Below, piece after piece: positions 60,780 through 64,000 of a DNA stretch of 64,000 nucleotides. The DNA is from Streptomyces sp. D2-8 (GTDB taxonomy: Bacteria; Actinomycetota; Actinomycetes; Streptomycetales; Streptomycetaceae): the NCBI RefSeq assembly GCF_023184515.1, contig NZ_JAAHBP010000003.1, positions 682,001 to 746,000 on the forward strand. Reading direction: 5' to 3'. Made by a program: the position numbers and the translations under genes. Position 1 is the stretch's first letter, and each line of letters begins with the position of its first letter. Below the pieces are notes generated by a model, which had not been told where the DNA came from, made no database searches, and saw nothing but the letters and a program-made list of their open reading frames with translations.

Positions 60780-61730
60780 TCAGTCGTTCAGCAGCACCAG
60801 CTTGCCCGTCGTACGCCCGGTGTCGCCGAGGGCGTGCGCCTCGGCGGCCTCGGCCAGCGGGAAGGTTCCGGCGATCGTGGCGCGCAGCCTCCCCGTCTCG
60901 ACCAGTTCCGCGATCGCCTCCATGCCGCTGCGGTCGGCGTCCACCAGCATCCGCAGCGCCCGCACACCGAGCCGCTCGGCCTCCTCGTAGAGGTCGTCCG
61001 AGCCACCCGGGAGGATCGAGACCAGGACCCCGCCGGGGCGCAGCACGCGCAGCGAGCGCAGGGAGTTGTCGCCGCCGATCGTGTCCAGGACGACGTCGAC
61101 GTCCTTCACGGCCTCGGTGAAGTCCGTCTCCCGGTAGTCCACCGCCTCGTCCACACCGATCTCGCGCAGGAAGTCGTGCTTGCCCGCGCTCGCGGTGCCG
61201 ATCACGTACGCGCCGCGCGCCTTGGCGATCTGGACCGCCACATGCCCGACCCCGCCCGCCGCGGCGTGGATCAGCACCCGCTGCCCGGGCCGGAGGTTCG
61301 CGTGCTCGGTCAGCGCCTGCCAGGCGGTGAGCGAGACCAGCGGAAGCGCGCCCGCCTGGGTGTGGTCGACCCCGGCCGGCTTGCGGGCGAGGGCGCGGAC
61401 CGGGGCGATCACGTACTCGGCGTGCGAGCCGTGCCCGTAGGGATACGGCAGCATGCCGAAGACCTCGTCACCGGGTGCGAAGGCCACGACGCCGATGCCG
61501 ACCGCCTCCACCACCCCGGAGACGTCCCAGCCGAGGACGAAGGGCGGCTCACCCAGGAACCCGCCGGTCGCGCGGTGCTTCCAGTCGGTCGGGTTGACCC
61601 CTGCGGCCCGCACCCGGACCAGTACCTCGTTGGGCTTCGGTACCGGGCGCTCGATCTCCACTTCCTTCAGGACCTCGGGGCCGCCGAGGTCCTCCTGGCC
61701 GATGGCTCGCATCGTGTTCTGTGTGCTCAT
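60780..61730 (-). CDS. Zinc-independent NADP-linked quinone oxidoreductase-like enzyme
   Basis: A protein of 316 aa of the MDR superfamily: RAIGQEDLGGPEVLKEVEI start, AAGVNPTDWKHR, cofactor loop HAAAGGVGHVAVQIA, and VVLDTIGGDNSLRS. No zinc ligands. Start at 61730 keeps the usual N-terminus; ATG 61712 is possible. Divergent from the GlxA-type regulator 69 bp away, with a shared operator-like inverted repeat between them. Confidence 0.87.
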   Translation of the reverse strand: MSTQNTMRAIGQEDLGGPEVLKEVEIERPVPKPNEVLVRVRAAGVNPTDWKHRATGGFLGEPPFVLGWDVSGVVEAVGIGVVAFAPGDEVFGMLPYPYGHGSHAEYVIAPVRALARKPAGVDHTQAGALPLVSLTAWQALTEHANLRPGQRVLIHAAAGGVGHVAVQIAKARGAYVIGTASAGKHDFLREIGVDEAVDYRETDFTEAVKDVDVVLDTIGGDNSLRSLRVLRPGGVLVSILPGGSDDLYEEAERLGVRALRMLVDADRSGMEAIAELVETGRLRATIAGTFPLAEAAEAHALGDTGRTTGKLVLLND

Positions 61731-61765
61731 GGACCCAGCGTGCCGGTCCGCGCACCGCCCGCCAA

Positions 61766-61800
61766 TGGCACGATTGCCAACCTTCGATAGGATCGTGCCA
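61766..61800. promoter_or_regulatory. 35-bp operator-like inverted repeat at the GlxA-type regulator start
   Basis: TGGCACGAT (61766-61774) and ATCGTGCCA (61792-61800) are perfect 9-bp inverted arms, 17 bp apart; a nested TGGCA/TGCCA repeat lies at 61766-61779. The left arm with the next T matches the AdpA consensus TGGCSNGWWY at 9 of 10 positions. The right arm overlaps the end of the -10 box TAGGAT and the start codon. Confidence 0.62.
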
Positions 61801-62744
61801 TGCGACGCGAGCGAGTGGTGGTCCTGGCCCTGGACGGGGTGTATCCCTTCGAGCTGGGCATCCCCAGCCGGATCCTCGGTGCGGCCGACGGCCGCTACGA
61901 GGTCCTCACCTGCTCGGTCGACGGCGGTCCGGTGCGCACCAACGCGGACTTCGGCGTCACCGTGGAGCACGGCCCCGAGGCCCTGGCCACGGCCGGCACG
62001 GTGGTGATCGCGCCCGTCGCCCCCTCCCACCTGACCGACGAGGTGTCCGACGACGTCCTGGCCGCGCTCGCGCTCATCCGCCCCGGCACCCGCATCGTCT
62101 CCATCTGCACCGGCGCCTTCGTCCTCGCCGCCGCCGGTCTCCTCGACGGGCGGCGGGCGACCACCCACTGGCAGGTCGCCGACCACTTCAGGCGCATGTT
62201 CCCGCGGGTCGACCTCGACCCGGACGTGCTGTTCGTCGACGACCACCCGTTCCTGACCTCCGCCGGTGCCGCCTCCGGCGTGGACATCTGCCTGCACCTC
62301 GTCCGCAAGGACCACGGCAGCCACGTGGCCAACAGCGTCGCCCGCCGCTGCGTCGTCCCGCCCTTCCGGGACGGCGGCCAGGCCCAGTACATCGAGCAGC
62401 CCGTGCCCGAGCAGGGCGCCGCGAGCACCGCGGCCACCCGCGCCTGGGCCCTGGCGCGTCTCGGCGAACCGCTCACGCTCGCCGACCTCGCCGGCCATGC
62501 GCGGATGAGCCTGCGCACCTTCGCCCGCCGTTTCCACGACGAGGTGGGTCTCAGCCCCGGCCGCTGGCTGATCCAGCAGCGCGTGGCGCGGGCCCGGCAT
62601 CTGCTGGAGTCCAGCGACCTGACGGTTGATCAGATCGCCGGCCGGGTCGGCTTCGCGACCGGCGCGTCCCTGCGCCAGCATCTGCACGCGGCGATCGGGG
62701 TCTCCCCGCAGGCCTACCGCCGCACGTTCCAGACCGCCCGCTGA
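61800..62744 (+). CDS. GlxA/AdpA-type AraC-family regulator with DJ-1/PfpI domain
   Basis: A protein of 314 aa. N-terminal class I glutamine-amidotransferase-like domain (residues about 5-170; VVVLALDGVYPFELG, nucleophile-elbow region IVSICTGAFVLAAAG) and C-terminal AraC double HTH (LTLADLAGHARMSLRTFARRFHDE, LTVDQIAGRVGFATGASLRQH). TAGGAT ends 6 nt before the ATG without a Shine-Dalgarno sequence, suggesting leaderless translation. The inverted repeat over its start suggests autoregulation and control of the divergent oxidoreductase. Confidence 0.9.
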   Translation: MRRERVVVLALDGVYPFELGIPSRILGAADGRYEVLTCSVDGGPVRTNADFGVTVEHGPEALATAGTVVIAPVAPSHLTDEVSDDVLAALALIRPGTRIVSICTGAFVLAAAGLLDGRRATTHWQVADHFRRMFPRVDLDPDVLFVDDHPFLTSAGAASGVDICLHLVRKDHGSHVANSVARRCVVPPFRDGGQAQYIEQPVPEQGAASTAATRAWALARLGEPLTLADLAGHARMSLRTFARRFHDEVGLSPGRWLIQQRVARARHLLESSDLTVDQIAGRVGFATGASLRQHLHAAIGVSPQAYRRTFQTAR

Positions 62745-62845
62745 CATCGGCGGCATCCGCGTACGGCCTGCGGCATGACCTGCCGCGCGTCCTGACGCAC
62801 AGCCAATTCCATTGACAGCAAAGACATTTGTCGACCTGTTGCCTT

Positions 62846-62880
62846 CTGTCGGAGCGTGACGGAACCCTCACGTCCGACAG
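62846..62880 (+). terminator. Long hairpin after the GlxA-type gene
   Basis: CTGTCGGA (62846-62853) pairs with TCCGACAG (62873-62880), and inside it CGTGA pairs with TCACG, leaving an 8-nt loop and one bulged G. It lies 100 bp after the stop codon; it may be a terminator or a leader structure of the kinase gene. Confidence 0.55.
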
Positions 62881-63028
62881 GGGGGAGGTTGATCCTTTCG
62901 GGTCCAAACCCGATAAGGTTCCGATCGGCGCTGCGAGTTGACGCGATCGCGTCCAGTCGATTCGCAGTGCGTACTCATGAGTGCGATCCACACCCCCCTG
63001 TTCGATCGTGTTGCCTCGAAGGATGCAG

Positions 63029-64000
63029 ATGGAACTCGCCACTCCGCCACCGGCGGCGCGGGCCCCTGTCGCCTGGTACAGCTGGTGGTTGATGCCGCTG
63101 GGCTTGGGAGGCGGGACCGTTGCCGCCACGTTCATGAGCTCGGAGCGAATAACCGTGGCCGTCGCCGGAGTAGCGGCGACGGCGGCCGGTGCCGTGTGCG
63201 TACGGCTGCTGCTGCGCACCCGGGCACAACTGCACCGCGCGGAGGGTTCCTTCCGCACCACGCAGGCCGAGCACAACCAGCAGTGGCAGCAGCATGTGGC
63301 CGGTCTGGAACGCAAGTTCACCGCCGACCGCGCCACGCTGGAATCCCAGCTCAACGAGCAGAACGCCGCGTACGAGCGACGCCTGGCCGACCAGAGCGCC
63401 ACGTACGAGACGCAGCTCGCCGACCAGTCCCGGGCCTATGAGGAACGGCTGACCGAGCAGGCCACCTCGTACGAGGCCCAGCTCGCCGACCAGGCCGAGG
63501 TCTGGCAGGAGCAGCTCTCCCACCAGCTCGCCGCGGTCGCCCGGCTCGCCGACGAGCAGCTGCCCGACGCGATGGAGAAGCTGCGCGCCGGCGACGCCAT
63601 CGACGACCTGCTGCCCACCGTCAACCAGTGCGCCAAGGTCAGTTCGGACCTCCAGGCCGAACTGCGCAAGCTGCTGCGCACCTCCCTGATCGGCCTGGAG
63701 GCGGAGTTCGACCGCTCCACCTCCGCCGAACAGGCCGTGATCAGCATCGGCAACCGCATCCACGTCCTGACCAGCAAGCTCCGCGGCCGTCTGCACGAGA
63801 TGCAGGGCGAGCACGGCCGGCTGCCGTCCGTCGCCCGGGGCCTGATGGAACTCGACCAGGAGCTCGGCCCCGCCGACTCGCTCGCCGCCAGCATCGGCGT
63901 GCTCGGCGGCTCGGACCGGCCCGGGCGTCAGTGGCAGGAACCGCAGCGGCTGCTGAGCGTGGTGCGCGGCGGCATCGGCCGGATCAAGGACTTCCACCGG
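63029..64000 (+). CDS. Membrane sensor histidine-kinase-like protein, N-terminal part (CvnA-like)
   Basis: 324 codons are seen and the gene runs past the window end. ATG 63029 is chosen with GAAGG 7 nt upstream; ATG 63023 is too close to it. Two hydrophobic helices (SWWLMPLGLGGGTVAATF; ITVAVAGVAATAAGAVCV) are followed by a coiled coil with five 11-residue units at 63353-63517 and then a helical dimerisation-like part (SIGNRIHVLTSKLRGRL, GRQWQEPQRLLSVVRGGI) that resembles the region before the ATPase domain in Streptomyces conservon kinases. The ATPase domain itself would lie beyond the edge. Confidence 0.68.
   Translation, partial: MELATPPPAARAPVAWYSWWLMPLGLGGGTVAATFMSSERITVAVAGVAATAAGAVCVRLLLRTRAQLHRAEGSFRTTQAEHNQQWQQHVAGLERKFTADRATLESQLNEQNAAYERRLADQSATYETQLADQSRAYEERLTEQATSYEAQLADQAEVWQEQLSHQLAAVARLADEQLPDAMEKLRAGDAIDDLLPTVNQCAKVSSDLQAELRKLLRTSLIGLEAEFDRSTSAEQAVISIGNRIHVLTSKLRGRLHEMQGEHGRLPSVARGLMELDQELGPADSLAASIGVLGGSDRPGRQWQEPQRLLSVVRGGIGRIKDFHR
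63353..63517 (+). repeat. Five 33-bp units encoding a hendecad coiled coil
   Basis: Units NEQNAAYERRL, ADQSATYETQL, ADQSRAYEERL, TEQATSYEAQL and ADQAEVWQEQL follow one another. DNA copies have diverged while the 11-residue pattern (Q at 3, aromatic at 7, L at 11) is kept, so protein structure is under selection. Confidence 0.85.

Noticed and set aside
1..64000. TTA leucine codons as bldA targets
   Set aside because: The few TTA or TAA triplets I found lie between genes, serve as stops, or span two codons. I saw none in frame, though this was a check by eye.

Overview
The window is high-GC actinobacterial DNA, almost certainly from a Streptomyces chromosome. Supporting signs are strong third-position GC bias, GTG and TTG starts, 4-bp stop/start overlaps, many small transcriptional regulators, leaderless genes with a TAnnnT box 6-7 nt before the ATG, a DmdR/IdeR-type iron box, and CYP102-type P450s. 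I see no rRNA, tRNA, CRISPR array, prophage, insertion sequence or large biosynthetic assembly line.

Layout. 1-5.1 kb: the end of a CUT2-type sugar/nucleoside ABC importer (binding-protein tail, ATPase, permease) plus a YtcJ-like amidohydrolase. The ATPase carries a 14-unit, 33-bp in-frame minisatellite between its two nucleotide-binding domains. 5.1-7.7 kb: znuABC-like metal importer on the minus strand with a Zur-box-like site. 7.9-11 kb: YheO regulator/threonine-dehydratase pair, a cupin and an MDR oxidoreductase. 11.1-15.3 kb: an SDR gene and a tetR gene that share one palindromic operator across 3 kb, flanking a MoxR-VWA pair; an SDR gene remnant follows.

15.3-31 kb is the most coherent system: an L-rhamnose island. 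Divergent arms rhaI-rhaD-rhaB and rhaT-P-Q-S-rhaM leave one control region with matching promoters and LacI-type operators. A secreted BNR_4 beta-propeller enzyme and a LacI regulator end the right arm. lutABC follows rhaB by 70 bp, so the encoded route can run from a rhamnosylated polymer through rhamnose, DHAP and lactaldehyde, then lactate, to pyruvate.

31-50 kb: housekeeping and accessory genes. They are an aminopeptidase, a PIG-L deacetylase, an ECF41 sigma factor, a pentapeptide protein, a heme-only CYP102 P450 with a divergent tetR, an iron-box-controlled DUF2470 protein, a Tat-exported lactonase, FUSC transporter, EF-G-binding protein, DUF3626 protein, PAS-LuxR regulator, a complete CYP102 P450-reductase fusion, a kinase-like protein and a ROK remnant. 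50-57 kb: epimerase, a second FUSC protein, HAD, PHP/PolX-like protein, SDR, VanZ, DUF4230 and STAS proteins. 57-64 kb: marR divergent from aldehyde and alcohol dehydrogenases, a 637-bp gene-free stretch with a perfect 116-bp direct repeat, an oxidoreductase divergent from a GlxA/AdpA-type regulator with a long operator, and the N-terminal part of a membrane sensor kinase with a hendecad coiled coil.

Most annotations rest on motif recognition by eye. Substrate assignments of transporters and oxidoreductases and all operator assignments are inference.
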